DNA of 47,114 bases from the NCBI GenBank assembly GCA_017412715.1, contig JAFPWU010000006.1, forward strand, positions 1-47,114, written 5' to 3'. Under the pieces are notes generated by a model. The model was not told where the DNA came from. It did not search any database and saw only the letters and a list, made by a program, of their open reading frames with translations. Made by a program: the position numbers and the translations under genes. This DNA is from Clostridia bacterium (lineage in GTDB: Bacteria; Bacillota; Clostridia; Christensenellales; Aristaeellaceae). Each line of letters begins with the position of its first letter. Within the stretch, counting starts at the first letter, position 1. Of this stretch, positions 1 through 8,735 are shown in pieces.

Positions 1-1681
1 CATTCGCCGTGATTGTTTCATCCGGCTGCACTGTAATCTTCGGAACTACAATCAGGGTTATCGTCTCAGAAATCACCTGAGAATCCCCATTGCTGACCAG
101 GCAGCGATATTGATACCCGTTGTTGGTTTCCTTCACTGTGTAATCAAAGGAGGCTGCTTTATACACAGCGCTGCTCAGGCTCTTCCAGGTTCCGCTTTCA
201 CTTGTCCTATACTGCCACTGGTAGGCGGTCGCGTTCTCCGCCTCCACAGCTACTGTGATCTCATCGCCTGCTGCGGCTTTAAGCTCACCTTCCGTCTGAT
301 CCGTGATCTTCAGCAGCTTCAACGTAATCGTACCGGAAGTTATTGTGCTGGAGCCGTCGCTGACTACGCACTGATACTGATACCCGTCGTTTGTTGCCTT
401 TACAACATAGTCAAAAGAGGCAGCCTTATACTTTGCGTTATTCAGGTTTACCCAGGTCCCGCTTTCACTCGTTCTATACTGCCACTGATAACTCGTTGCT
501 CCCTGCGCGGTAATACCGATCGTCACTGTTTCTCCGGGAGCAGCAATGATCACATCATCTTCTGTACCTGCTGTAATGCTTAACGTCGATGCCCTGCTTT
601 GAAGCTTCAAATCTTCTGATTTCTTCTCTACCTTTGCATATGCTGTTAAGCTTTCATCGAAGGCCTGGGCATCAACATCTTTGATGTCATCAGCAAAGTG
701 AATGTCCAGTCTTTTAGCATTTTTAAAAGCATCTTTCGCTATTGTTGTTAATTTGCTCTCTTTGCCAATAATGACCTTTGCCAGATTTATGCAGGATTCA
801 AAAGCTCGAGACTCAATTATCTCAACTGAATCAGGCAATGTCACTTTTTCAATTATGGCATTATCAGAGAAAGCATTCGTTCCAATAACCCGCACACCGT
901 CGGGAACAAACACTTCTTTATCTGTACCATAATATCCAATCAGCCTGTCGCCGTTTATCTCAAACAATAGTTCTTCTTCAACGGCCTGGTTAACAATCTG
1001 ATCCTCAGCAGCTGCTTCAGGAGCCGTCTCTTCCACTACCTGGTCTTCGGTTTCTTCCTCCACCGGTTCAGCGGTCGCTTCCTCAGCGGGTTGTTCCGCA
1101 GGGACTTCCTCTGCTGCCGGTTCGGCGGTCGCTTCCTCAGCGGGCTGCTCAGCGGGGACTTCTTCAGCGGCCGGTTCGGCAGTTGCTTCCTCAGAGGGCT
1201 GCTCCGCGGCGGCTTCCTCAGCCTGCTTTGCGGCCTCTTCCTCAGCAGCCTTCCGGGCGGCTTCCTCTTCAGCGGCCTTCCTGGCAGCTTCTTCCTCGGC
1301 TGCCTTCCGGGCAGCTTCTTCCTCGGCGGCCTTGCGGGCGGCTTCCTCTTCAGCGGCCTTGCGGGCGGCTTCTTCCTCGGCTGCCTTCCGGGCGGCTTCT
1401 TCCTCGGCGGCCTTGCGGGCGGCTTCCTCTTCAGCGGCCTTGCGGGCGGCTTCTTCCTCGGCTGCCTTCCGGGCGGCTTCTTCCTCGGCTGCCTTCCGGG
1501 CGGCTTCTTCCTCCGCCGCGATCCGGGCGGCTTCTTCCTCAGCGGCGATCCGGGCCGCTTCTTCCTGCTGCGCGATTTCCTGCTCAGTCGATCCTTCTTC
1601 CGCGAAGGAGCCCAGGCTCATGGAACCTAGCGCCAGCATCAGCGCGCACAGGAGGGCAAAAAACTTATTCCATTTACGCAT
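1..1681 (-). CDS. Secreted LRR / Ig-like surface protein (C-terminus cut by window edge)
   Basis: The 3' end runs off the left edge; about 560 residues are visible. It begins [20 protein letters not shown], a signal peptide probably cleaved near SFA-EE. Residues about 35-144 are twelve tandem AARKAAEEE-type nonapeptides, predicted to be a charged helical rod. An acidic Pro/Glu/Ala stretch follows to about 230 (repeats of [17 protein letters not shown]). A BspA-like LRR_5 region lies at about 235-330 ([24 protein letters not shown]). At least two near-identical Ig-like modules of about 85 residues follow, each with [13 protein letters not shown], and a third starts at the edge. The ATG at 1681 has AAAGGGA upstream. 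It lies 54 bp after another secreted LRR gene and probably shares its transcript. The role is unknown; a cell-surface or matrix protein is inferred. No anchor can be judged because the C-terminus is missing. Confidence 0.85.
   Translation of the reverse strand, partial: MRKWNKFFALLCALMLALGSMSLGSFAEEGSTEQEIAQQEEAARIAAEEEAARIAAEEEAARKAAEEEAARKAAEEEAARKAAEEEAARKAAEEEAARKAAEEEAARKAAEEEAARKAAEEEAARKAAEEEAARKAAEEEAARKAAEEEAAKQAEEAAAEQPSEEATAEPAAEEVPAEQPAEEATAEPAAEEVPAEQPAEEATAEPVEEETEDQVVEETAPEAAAEDQIVNQAVEEELLFEINGDRLIGYYGTDKEVFVPDGVRVIGTNAFSDNAIIEKVTLPDSVEIIESRAFESCINLAKVIIGKESKLTTIAKDAFKNAKRLDIHFADDIKDVDAQAFDESLTAYAKVEKKSEDLKLQSRASTLSITAGTEDDVIIAAPGETVTIGITAQGATSYQWQYRTSESGTWVNLNNAKYKAASFDYVVKATNDGYQYQCVVSDGSSTITSGTITLKLLKITDQTEGELKAAAGDEITVAVEAENATAYQWQYRTSESGTWKSLSSAVYKAASFDYTVKETNNGYQYRCLVSNGDSQVISETITLIVVPKITVQPDETITAN
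1235..1580 (-). repeat. Twelve-unit 27-bp tandem repeat (AARKAAEEE)
   Basis: Twelve in-frame 27-bp units encode AARKAAEEE; the two nearest the N-terminus read AARIAAEEE. Units differ mainly at alternative Lys codons and neighbouring Ala codons. The in-frame, near-identical array is the type that changes copy number by slippage or recombination without shifting the frame. Confidence 0.85.
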
Positions 1682-1735
1682 GTTCGTCTTTTTCCCTTTC
1701 TGTAAGTTGAGATTTGTTTCCTTTCCCAACAGACA

Positions 1736-2320
1736 TCAGGGGAAATACCTGCTCTGGATATGCTGGGCGGCAATCCCCTTAAAATGCGACGCCTTCAGCT
1801 CGCCCATCGTCCGCCCGGTACGGATTGCCTTCTGAACCGGGCAGCACCTGGTTTTCTGTTTTTCGGAATAATCTCTCCGGGAAAGCATCCTCGGGAAAAA
1901 TCCCTTCTCGGCTTCCCTTTCCCGCTGATTCATAATTTTCATCAGGAAGCCAAAGCGGTAGCCGTTTTCCCGGGCCCAGCGCTGGGCATAGCTGCCCGCG
2001 TCGCCGGAGATCAGCACCTGTTCGGCACCTTCGAAGGCCTTCTGTCCGATATGCTGGGCGGATTCCGGAATATAGACCGCAAAGAGCAGATCGTTGCCCG
2101 CAAAGGCCCGATCTCCGATGGTCTCCAGGCCTTCGGACAGGTGAACCGACTGGAGAGCGGTCCCCTCAAAGGCCCCGTCCTCAATCAGATACAGGGCGCC
2201 GGGGAGAACGCTGACCCGGTCCTCCTCCTCCCCCTCCGCAGCCGCGGTCAGCACAAGGCCGAGGGACAGGATGAGCGCCATGCAGAACCACAGGCTCATC
2301 CGTCTCCATTTGTTCTTCAA
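1736..2320 (-). CDS. Small secreted BspA-like leucine-rich repeat protein
   Basis: 194 aa. The start is a TTG at 2320, chosen because AAGGAGGTGAGCGCC sits just before it. The upstream ATG at 2347 has no such site and would put the Shine-Dalgarno inside the gene. The protein starts MKNKWRRMSLWFCMALILSL, a signal peptide ending near TAAAEG. Residues about 35-125 are LRR_5 units (LIEDGAFEGTALQSVHLSEG, IGDRAFAGNDLL, IGQKAFEGAE) closed by SYAQRWARENGYRFGF. The last 65 residues are basic (QREREAEKGFFPRMLSRRDY) and match nothing I know. The LRR block plus cap resembles the C-terminus of the 1146-aa protein at 36569-40009. It has no sorting signal and is probably secreted. Function unknown. Confidence 0.75.
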   Translation of the reverse strand: MKNKWRRMSLWFCMALILSLGLVLTAAAEGEEEDRVSVLPGALYLIEDGAFEGTALQSVHLSEGLETIGDRAFAGNDLLFAVYIPESAQHIGQKAFEGAEQVLISGDAGSYAQRWARENGYRFGFLMKIMNQREREAEKGFFPRMLSRRDYSEKQKTRCCPVQKAIRTGRTMGELKASHFKGIAAQHIQSRYFP

Positions 2321-2351
2321 GGCGCTCACCTCCTTTCCGGCCGTCATCTCT

Positions 2352-2392
2352 GGAGTTCAGTTGTTAACCATCCGCTCATCTGCCTGAACTCC
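2352..2392 (-). promoter_or_regulatory. Inverted repeat in the leader of the small LRR gene
   Basis: A perfect 9-bp inverted repeat, GGAGTTCAG (2352-2360) and CTGAACTCC (2384-2392), has a 23-nt loop and lies just upstream of the ribosome binding site of the TTG-started LRR gene. It has no T-tract, so it is not an intrinsic terminator. It could be a hairpin affecting translation or a protein operator. Confidence 0.45.
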
Positions 2393-2563
2393 TGTCCATT
2401 TTACAGCCTATATCAACATTATGATTCGCTATTCTCTCTCTTCATATTTCCAAAGCAGACTTTCGATCCGTGAAGTTTAGTTCAATAACGCCCGGCTGTC
2501 TTTTGCTTTCACGAGCGCGTCATCTTTGACTCAAACAGGAGATAAAATGTCTATTGCTTTAGC

Positions 2564-2592
2564 ATTGTAACATTTTTCCACAGCTTTGTCAT
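2564..2592 (-). promoter_or_regulatory. Predicted sigma-A promoter for the two LRR genes
   Basis: On the minus strand, -35 ATGACA, a 17-bp spacer and -10 TACAAT with an extended TG (TGTTACAAT). It lies downstream of the CapA-like gene and predicts a 5' leader of about 235 nt before the TTG start at 2320. The 347-bp gap 2321-2667 otherwise holds no gene; no convincing terminator was seen after the CapA-like gene. Confidence 0.6.
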
Positions 2593-2667
2593 CTCGAATG
2601 CTGTTTTTTCTCTCTGCATGACGGAATTTGATCATTCTGAGCATTCTAGTCAGATTTCTCTGGAAAT

Positions 2668-3876
2668 TCAGGATTCCCATATTAATAATTCATGATCATT
2701 AACCTGCTTTACCATCCCTTTTTCTGCCTGAAGCCTATGCAGTACATATTCTTTCACATTCGGATAAACCGCTTCTTCAGATCTTAAGGGTTTAACTTTC
2801 ATCATGCTTTTCCGATCCTCTGAAATTGAGAGAATGGAGCAGGTGACCCGTATGATTTTTTGCTTTGATATGTATACGTGAACTGCGAGGCCTGTAGATG
2901 TGTCCTTTTTATTTGGGATATAATAGGAATTGGGGGACATACTATAATTTCCTAATGAAAAAAAACACGGAATTCCAGATATTTCCCGGAATTCCTGAAT
3001 AACATGAGCGTGTGATGCGAGGATAATATCGCAATTACCTGTTTTGGCTGCTTCCCTGATTACATATTCGCTAAACGTGCCGGGGATTTCGTTAAACTGG
3101 CCACCAGCATGAGGATAAAATATAACAATATCTGAGGTTTCCCTGGCCTTTTCCAGATCAATCAAAACGCTATGATAATATTGGTTAAGAACATCTTCCT
3201 CATTTTGATAATTATCCCTGTACGGTACCGTTTTTCCATATCCCGCCATTCCATATAATTCTTGCAGCTTCCATTTGGGCAACCCCATTCTGCAAAGAAT
3301 TCGTGTAGCTTTTCGAACGGCTCTGTCCTTAACCGTTGGGATCTGTTTGTTTGCCAGGGAGCGAAAAGATAATGCATCCGGAGCTCGCAGTAAGCTAACG
3401 TTCTCCTCAATTGTCTCAGGAGTAATTCCTCCATCCCGCTTGTAATTTGTCCCGTAGGTTCCTCCCACGATCGTAAACCGGGTTCCCTGTATTTCGAAAC
3501 GCGCGATTCGGTCCATGCCCTTTTTTCCGGCACCGCAATGGGCTATTCCCGTATTCTCCAATACTTGTATTGTTCTGGCTAATCCCTTTATTCCGCGGTC
3601 AAGGCAATGATTATTTGCTATCGTCACCAGATCAATTCCGGCCTCTTTAATAGCCCGTGCAAAATCATCCGGGGCATTAAAGCTATATAAATCATTACAG
3701 TATCTTTCTTCTTTCCCGGCCATCACTGTCTCAAGATTACCTATTACGTAATCAGATTCGCCCACTATCGTTTTAAAGTCATGAAACAATGGTGAGAAAT
3801 CATATCCCTCCTTCCGTTTTGCAGCACGAATCAGCAAAGGCTCACACATTATGTCCCCGACGATTGTAATTTTCAT
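2668..3876 (-). CDS. CapA-family metallophosphatase-like protein
   Basis: 402 aa. The ATG at 3876 was chosen because GAGGAG precedes it; it begins MKITIVGDIM, one base after the stop of the acetyltransferase gene. The CapA/PgsA calcineurin-like fold is shown by VGDIM (residues 6-10), GNLETV, ANNHCLDRG and the late ASHAH motif; these Asp/Asn/His residues usually bind two metals. No signal peptide or N-terminal membrane helix is visible, unlike many poly-gamma-glutamate CapA proteins, so a cytoplasmic or peripheral location is likely. It is the last gene of the AT-rich glycan cassette. Family members occur in polyglutamate and polysaccharide clusters, but the substrate here cannot be told. The rest of the poly-gamma-glutamate set (CapB, CapC) is absent, so polyglutamate synthesis is not supported. 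Confidence 0.85.
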   Translation of the reverse strand: MKITIVGDIMCEPLLIRAAKRKEGYDFSPLFHDFKTIVGESDYVIGNLETVMAGKEERYCNDLYSFNAPDDFARAIKEAGIDLVTIANNHCLDRGIKGLARTIQVLENTGIAHCGAGKKGMDRIARFEIQGTRFTIVGGTYGTNYKRDGGITPETIEENVSLLRAPDALSFRSLANKQIPTVKDRAVRKATRILCRMGLPKWKLQELYGMAGYGKTVPYRDNYQNEEDVLNQYYHSVLIDLEKARETSDIVIFYPHAGGQFNEIPGTFSEYVIREAAKTGNCDIILASHAHVIQEFREISGIPCFFSLGNYSMSPNSYYIPNKKDTSTGLAVHVYISKQKIIRVTCSILSISEDRKSMMKVKPLRSEEAVYPNVKEYVLHRLQAEKGMVKQVNDHELLIWES

Positions 3877-3877
3877 A

Positions 3878-4477
3878 TTACTCCTCAATATCCGGCAATC
3901 CACTGATTCGTGTTTTGACTGTCTCAGAGAACTCCTCTGCAGGAATCTCCTTATAAGGACGGAAACTGTTATCCCGGTTATATTCCGCTTTTATTATTTT
4001 AATTCCAATGTCATTTACGGCCGTACAGTTTGAAGGGATATCCTCAAAAATTGTTGCATTAGCCCCAATCCTGACATTATCCCCTATGCGTATTCCGCCG
4101 ACAATTGTTGCTCCTGCCCCAATGAAAACGTTATTTCCGATAATAGGCGCGCCAATCTTTGATGAGCCTCGGCTGCCGACCGTTCCTATTGTCACATTTT
4201 GGAAAATGGTGCATCCGGAACCCACCTCAGCGCCAATAGATATAAAAACCCCACATAAGCCATGCGGAAAGCATATATCCTCTCCTATGGGAACGCTTAA
4301 CGGAATGGAGGCATTACACCGGTAATTGATTCTCTGATATCTTTTCTTAATCCACCATTTTCTGATTTTACCAAGGCCTTCAACATGATACTGTTCCCGC
4401 AGTTTTATCCATTTTTCTGCGTCCTTTTTATGAGAATAAGAAAAACGGTTATTCGCCCATCTTTTTACGCATTCCAT
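3878..4477 (-). CDS. Left-handed beta-helix O-acetyltransferase (CysE/hexapeptide type)
   Basis: 199 aa. The C-terminal half has the hexapeptide-repeat pattern ([IV]-G-x-x-x-x) from about residue 85: VPIGEDICFPHGLCGVFI, IGAEVGSGCTIFQNVTIG, then IIGNNVFIGAGATIVGGI. The His in FPHG and the layout match serine-acetyltransferase-like enzymes that transfer acetyl from acetyl-CoA. The N-terminal half is short and basic, without the full CysE helical domain, so sugar acetylation in the capsule locus is more likely than cysteine synthesis. The ATG at 4477 has AAGGTG eight bases upstream. It sits between the flippase (12 bp) and the CapA-like gene (1 bp), a tight operon. Confidence 0.85.
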   Translation of the reverse strand: MECVKRWANNRFSYSHKKDAEKWIKLREQYHVEGLGKIRKWWIKKRYQRINYRCNASIPLSVPIGEDICFPHGLCGVFISIGAEVGSGCTIFQNVTIGTVGSRGSSKIGAPIIGNNVFIGAGATIVGGIRIGDNVRIGANATIFEDIPSNCTAVNDIGIKIIKAEYNRDNSFRPYKEIPAEEFSETVKTRISGLPDIEE

Positions 4478-4489
4478 TTCTTATGCACC

Positions 4490-6049
4490 TTAATCCTGCT
4501 TTATGATCGTCCTGCTCAGGATTCTATTAATCAATCTCATCAAGTATCGGCCTTCATCAGTCTTTCCAAAGATCAATAACATAATACCGGGCACAGTAAT
4601 CAATACTACCAATACATGCAGAGCGACCGACCACCATCCCTGTCCAACAAAAAAGTGATTACACAGCCAGGCATCCCCTGCAAATATGAGCATAAGCACG
4701 AAACCGTATGCAAGATTCTTAGAATAGTATTCTTTTGCGCTTCGATAATTATTAAAACTATAACGATAAATCAGCCATGGATCGATGGCTATGTTTGTAA
4801 ACAGCAAGGTGCAAATCGTTCCCGCAACCACGCCGTTTATTCCCCATTGCTGAACCAGGGCAACCGACACAACTATATTTAATATAATTCCTATCAACGG
4901 TCTATACCACATTTGCCTGAAAACACCGCTGACGTTTCTGATTTGTCCCAAATTATTGCCAAGCCCTACAAGTATCATCTCCAAACCAACCAAAATGGCT
5001 AGCGGCTGTGGTATCACATATTCTGCTGATATCCATACTCTGATTAACTCATCAGAACAGACTGAAATTCCTACTCCTGCTGTCCCATAAAGCAAAATGG
5101 TTATAAAATTCATGACCCGGAAGAATTGATAACGAGTCTCAATGCTTTCCGTTGCGAATAAGTTACCCATGCTTGCCTTGGCGGCAGCATACAGCTTTCC
5201 AAGCATCTGCTGCATTGTGTTGTACAGGAGCAGATAATTGGAGTATAAACCCACAGCTGTCAGGCTGAGAAATGAACTCAGCACCAAATTATCCGTCGCC
5301 TTAACTACGACCACATTGGTCTTATATAAAAACAACGACCCGCAATCCTTTAATAAACCAATTACTTCTTTCTTGCTTAATCTGCTCGTTTCCGGTATAA
5401 AGAATTCTGGAAAATAACGCTGTGAGATTATCGCGTTCACATAATTCTGCAATATTACAAATAGAATCGAGACAGCTGTATAGGCTACAAAATTCTTAGT
5501 CAGTTTCAGTATGACAATCTTTACAATACAGGCGAAAACGGTTATCGCGTACTCCGCGCTGTTTAATATGTAGCTCTTCTGATTCGCCTTCATCACAGAG
5601 CTCTTATATGCAAAAAACAAATAAGAGGATACGCTCTGTAAAAGGTATAGCACGAAAATTAAAACCGCGTCGATTCCTAACGCGTTTAAAGAGCCGTAGT
5701 CTTTTATAAGATATGGCAGTGCAGGAATCAGGCAAAGGCCAAGAAGGAGGATTATAATTCCAATAATCCTGTATGCCTGTTTGTAAAAAATCAGTAAGAC
5801 TCGAACCCTCTGAGCATCTTTTTCTGCCAGAGGTTTATACATTTTGAAATTGATTGCTGTGTCAAGGCCCAGCTCCGTAAGGGAAAGCATCGTCAGGATA
5901 TCTGAGAAAAGGCCATTTATCCCCAGGTAAGCTTTCCCCAAAGTATGTATCAAAACGGTTCTTGTGACAAATTTGAGTATTGTGGCCAGTAACTGTCCTC
6001 CCAAGCTGGTAAGAATGTTCAGCAAAGTATTTTTAATTCGCGAAGACAT
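4490..6049 (-). CDS. Polysaccharide flippase (Wzx / MATE-like)
   Basis: 519 aa, mostly hydrophobic with roughly 12-14 predicted membrane helices. The N-terminus MSSRIKNTLLNILTSLGGQL and the segment TLGKAYLGINGLFSDILTML are typical of the oligosaccharide flippase (RfbX/PST) group of Gram-positive capsule clusters. It probably moves undecaprenyl-PP-linked repeat units across the membrane for a Wzy-type polymerase, here the product of 21335-22756. The ATG is preceded by GAAGGTGGACA. It lies in the AT-rich block and its codon use is more A/T-rich than in the genes right of 11.25 kb. The substrate is unknown. Confidence 0.88.
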   Translation of the reverse strand: MSSRIKNTLLNILTSLGGQLLATILKFVTRTVLIHTLGKAYLGINGLFSDILTMLSLTELGLDTAINFKMYKPLAEKDAQRVRVLLIFYKQAYRIIGIIILLLGLCLIPALPYLIKDYGSLNALGIDAVLIFVLYLLQSVSSYLFFAYKSSVMKANQKSYILNSAEYAITVFACIVKIVILKLTKNFVAYTAVSILFVILQNYVNAIISQRYFPEFFIPETSRLSKKEVIGLLKDCGSLFLYKTNVVVVKATDNLVLSSFLSLTAVGLYSNYLLLYNTMQQMLGKLYAAAKASMGNLFATESIETRYQFFRVMNFITILLYGTAGVGISVCSDELIRVWISAEYVIPQPLAILVGLEMILVGLGNNLGQIRNVSGVFRQMWYRPLIGIILNIVVSVALVQQWGINGVVAGTICTLLFTNIAIDPWLIYRYSFNNYRSAKEYYSKNLAYGFVLMLIFAGDAWLCNHFFVGQGWWSVALHVLVVLITVPGIMLLIFGKTDEGRYLMRLINRILSRTIIKQD

Positions 6050-6070
6050 TGTCCACCTTCTTGACTGTTA

Positions 6071-7147
6071 TCAGGTAAAGTATCGGTCTACCAGATCCCG
6101 GCAGCCTTTATGCCTGGTAAGTTGTGGTCCGACCAGCATTGTTCTTCTGTTTCCCTCTACCATGACCCATCCTTCGCGGGTTAAAGCCAAATCCCACCCC
6201 ACACATGGATGCTCGGGTAGCTCTCCTGCCAGTTCAATTGCTAAATCAACCGCTTCTTTCCACCGCGGTATTCTGTACCCTGCAATCTGTTTCCCTGTAT
6301 CCGGATGAAACAGATATTCATTCATATCTTCAGTAATCCCGTACGTGTCAATAATGCCGGTTTCCAAGTCAATAGATGCAATGATCCCCCCAGCCCCGCC
6401 ATTATCAACTACACTCTTTTCCCTTCCTATTCGAATAAAAGCAAATAATAATGATATGGTACCTTTATTATTCAGGGTCGCAATTCTTATCGTATTGACG
6501 GACTCAGGATGAAACGACGATAAATCAGGCGCCTGTTCTATAACTTCCTCCAGAAGGGCCCCGCCGTCGTTTTTTATTTTTTCATACAAATTTTCTTCAT
6601 TAAACGAAATATCCGGTTTTCGCACCTTATAAATTCCCTGCCCGCACCCTTTGTTCAGGGCCTTAACCATAAATTCCTCATGGGATTCTATAAAGCTTAT
6701 GTAATTTTTTCGATCTGTCCCACCTTCCCCCGTAACCTTCAAAGCCTTACGTTTATAATACTTTTGAAAGTGCTCGTAGGTTTGATCCTTTTGGTCAAAC
6801 AGCTCCCGGCTTTTCTCGGTTCCTATGCCGTTTAACAATTCTTTGCGCTCATAATCGCCAACGAACAACCGTTTTCCCTTATCATTCAGATCATAAAAGC
6901 GGAACATAAAATACTCATCATATGTTATTTTATAATGAGCTCGATTTGCAAGCAATGTCTGCTTCAGTTTTTTTTCTGATAGCCCGATGCCCTTTGCATT
7001 GGCCGCGTATCTTTGTATGGATGTATTAATCGCGCTATCTTTCCTGTAGTGAAAATAAAGCAGCTTAGATAGAATGACCGACCATCCATATGACTTCTCG
7101 CAAAGCTTGTGATAAAAGGCCGCAGCAATCTTTCTCACCGTTTTCAT
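6071..7147 (-). CDS. ATP-grasp protein, sugar-transfer associated (copy 1)
   Basis: 358 aa. It matches the sugar-transfer-associated ATP-grasp proteins of capsule clusters. The nucleotide-binding region includes FMVKALNKGCGQGIYKV (residues about 160-180) and ALLEEVIEQ; the metal/ATP end is GWDLALTREGWVMVEGNRR. HPDTGKQIAGYRIPRWK is shared in form with the other ATP-grasp gene at 7609-8685. ATP-grasp enzymes activate carboxylates through acyl phosphates, so a ligase adding an amino acid or other acid to a sugar is a fair inference, but the reaction of this subfamily is not established. It begins MKTVRKIAAAF with a weak ribosome site (GAGAAAAAACA) and has no signal peptide. Same length as its paralogue, with tagD between them. 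Confidence 0.82.
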   Translation of the reverse strand: MKTVRKIAAAFYHKLCEKSYGWSVILSKLLYFHYRKDSAINTSIQRYAANAKGIGLSEKKLKQTLLANRAHYKITYDEYFMFRFYDLNDKGKRLFVGDYERKELLNGIGTEKSRELFDQKDQTYEHFQKYYKRKALKVTGEGGTDRKNYISFIESHEEFMVKALNKGCGQGIYKVRKPDISFNEENLYEKIKNDGGALLEEVIEQAPDLSSFHPESVNTIRIATLNNKGTISLLFAFIRIGREKSVVDNGGAGGIIASIDLETGIIDTYGITEDMNEYLFHPDTGKQIAGYRIPRWKEAVDLAIELAGELPEHPCVGWDLALTREGWVMVEGNRRTMLVGPQLTRHKGCRDLVDRYFT

Positions 7148-7174
7148 TGTTTTTTCTCATTTACTTTCCTGGTT

Positions 7175-7594
7175 TTATAATCCCTTTATCTCCCTCAGAG
7201 AAGTAGAGCTTACCCCGGCTGTATGCGGTAAATAGATTAAGTCGATTCCTTCCTTTTGCAGATCTCTCTCCGTTTTCTCCCAGCGTTCGTTTCCCTTCCA
7301 GTCATCGCCAATGAAGATAACATCATATCTGATCTGTTGAAGAATGGCTAACTTATCCAAAGTATCAGTCAGGAAGCACTGATCAACTGCTTTTATATTG
7401 CTTACAATCGCAAGTCGATCATTCTCCTTGATCACCGTCGATTTATGCTTGTATTCTTCCACTAGACGATCTGAATTAACGCCCACGATTAAATAATCGC
7501 ACATTTCTTTTGCGTGATTCAAAAGGTTCAGATGGCCGATATGAAACATATCAAACACGCCCTGCGTATAACCAATTTTATATTTTCTGCTCAT
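7175..7594 (-). CDS. tagD: Glycerol-3-phosphate cytidylyltransferase (TagD-like)
   Basis: 139 aa from the ATG at 7594, which has TGGGGA upstream; longer open frames overlap the upstream gene and lack a ribosome site. Cytidylyltransferase motifs are GYTQGVFDMFHIGHLNLL (residues about 7-24; HxGH binds CTP) and the late ISSTSLRE-type motif, here VSSTSLREI. Length matches TagD (about 130 aa). It would make CDP-glycerol from CTP and sn-glycerol-3-phosphate in the cytoplasm. The CDP-glycerol transferase two genes upstream (8736-9950) supports this. The related cytidylyltransferases for CDP-ribitol and ADP-heptose have different architectures. It is sandwiched between two ATP-grasp genes with gaps of 14 and 27 bp. 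Confidence 0.88.
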   Translation of the reverse strand: MSRKYKIGYTQGVFDMFHIGHLNLLNHAKEMCDYLIVGVNSDRLVEEYKHKSTVIKENDRLAIVSNIKAVDQCFLTDTLDKLAILQQIRYDVIFIGDDWKGNERWEKTERDLQKEGIDLIYLPHTAGVSSTSLREIKGL

Positions 7595-7608
7595 GCTGTT
7601 CCCCAGTT

Positions 7609-8685
7609 TTATGACTTGATTATTCCAAAGCTCCTGTAAATATCTCCAATCTTTTCTCTCCGTATACCATGCTCCATTTGAAACATAGTACAGCCCGCTG
7701 AGGCGTTTCCTTCCAAAACACAAAAACCGTCATCTGTCAAAAGGACGTCCCAGCCAACCATGCTTAAATACGGAAACTTGTTTGATAGTTTTTCAATTTC
7801 GTTCCGAATGTTTTTCCACTGTGGTATTGTTCTTCCTGATATTTGCGCGCCTGTATCCGGATGCTTCGTGAACGATTCGATTTTTATTTCATCAGGTTTT
7901 CTCTTCTTCCCGGCCTCTGCCCGGCTCTTTGCAATATAGCATGGTCCCAGAATGCCTGTCTCAACATCGATCTCGCTGGAAATCGCCCCTTGTGAAACAT
8001 TGTCAACCGGCCTGCTAACCTGATTCCCTATGCGCTGTACCGCTTTAATAATCTCCATTTTCTGCTCTCCCTTGCACTTTCCGCAAACAATTCGCAGAGA
8101 ATTTGTGGTATAAGGGTACAGCTCATTTTCAAACTCAGACTGCTGAATATACTCTGTTAAAATAGCATCGCCAAAACCAGTGCATTCTTCAAGCAGCTGA
8201 CTCGCCGTCACCGTCTCTCCGTTAACGTCAAAGTCGTCCATTGATTTATATTTAATTACATACGTTCCTTTCCCTTCATATCCCCTTTCCCATTTGATAA
8301 CGGTCCTTCCCTTTTCTTTCAGGAAAGAAATAAAAGTTGCTGAATTCAGTTTATCCTGATGAAGGCCATACACCTGTCCGGCTGAAATCCATCCATATAC
8401 TTCAGGAACACGAATATAACTCCTGAACACTTCATAAAATATAAGTTTATTATCTAAGATCGCTTTATATTCGCCATTTATGCTTCTTGAGGTAACCCGT
8501 TCAAAATCCGAAATATACTCCCTGTAATCATTCTTTCCTAAATGATACCACACATATTCGTTTTCATTAAACCCTCTGATTGCGTATTTTACCTTGTTGG
8601 CCAGACCTATATGATAGTATGAAGGTTTTTTCCAGACTGAGTAATACCACCGATGTACATACCTCAGTTTTTCCGTAAGCTTCAT
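7609..8685 (-). CDS. ATP-grasp protein, sugar-transfer associated (copy 2)
   Basis: 358 aa, paralogue of 6071-7147. ATP-binding segments are TVIKWERGYEGKGTYVIKY (residues about 128-146), AILTEYIQQ and the end GWDVLLTDDGFCVLEGNAS, where the Glu and Asn fit the ATP-grasp metal site. HPDTGAQISGRTIPQWK matches the equivalent stretch of copy 1. The ATG at 8685 has AAAGGAAACGGGA before it. There is no membrane segment or signal peptide. The family is found next to glycosyltransferases in surface-polysaccharide loci and probably ligates a carboxylate group onto the glycan or a precursor; the substrate is unknown. The copies differ clearly in their N-terminal 120 residues, so they probably act on different acceptors. 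Confidence 0.82.
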   Translation of the reverse strand: MKLTEKLRYVHRWYYSVWKKPSYYHIGLANKVKYAIRGFNENEYVWYHLGKNDYREYISDFERVTSRSINGEYKAILDNKLIFYEVFRSYIRVPEVYGWISAGQVYGLHQDKLNSATFISFLKEKGRTVIKWERGYEGKGTYVIKYKSMDDFDVNGETVTASQLLEECTGFGDAILTEYIQQSEFENELYPYTTNSLRIVCGKCKGEQKMEIIKAVQRIGNQVSRPVDNVSQGAISSEIDVETGILGPCYIAKSRAEAGKKRKPDEIKIESFTKHPDTGAQISGRTIPQWKNIRNEIEKLSNKFPYLSMVGWDVLLTDDGFCVLEGNASAGCTMFQMEHGIRREKIGDIYRSFGIIKS

Positions 8686-8735
8686 TCCCGTTTCCTTTCA
8701 CCATTTTTGCAAACAGTATCAGCCCATTTCCTTCA

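Noticed and set aside
1235-1580. CRISPR-like array
   Set aside because: The 27-bp units are contiguous, in frame and without spacers, so it is a coding tandem repeat.
1091-1835. Plus-strand repetitive frames over the 27-bp repeats (Gly/Phe/Leu-rich and Ser/Ala-rich)
   Set aside because: They are other-frame readings of the AARKAAEEE array of the minus-strand surface protein; there is no ribosome site.
2668-3876. Poly-gamma-glutamate capsule synthesis
   Set aside because: Only a CapA-like protein is present; CapB and CapC are missing, and the neighbours are glycan and phosphoglycerol genes.
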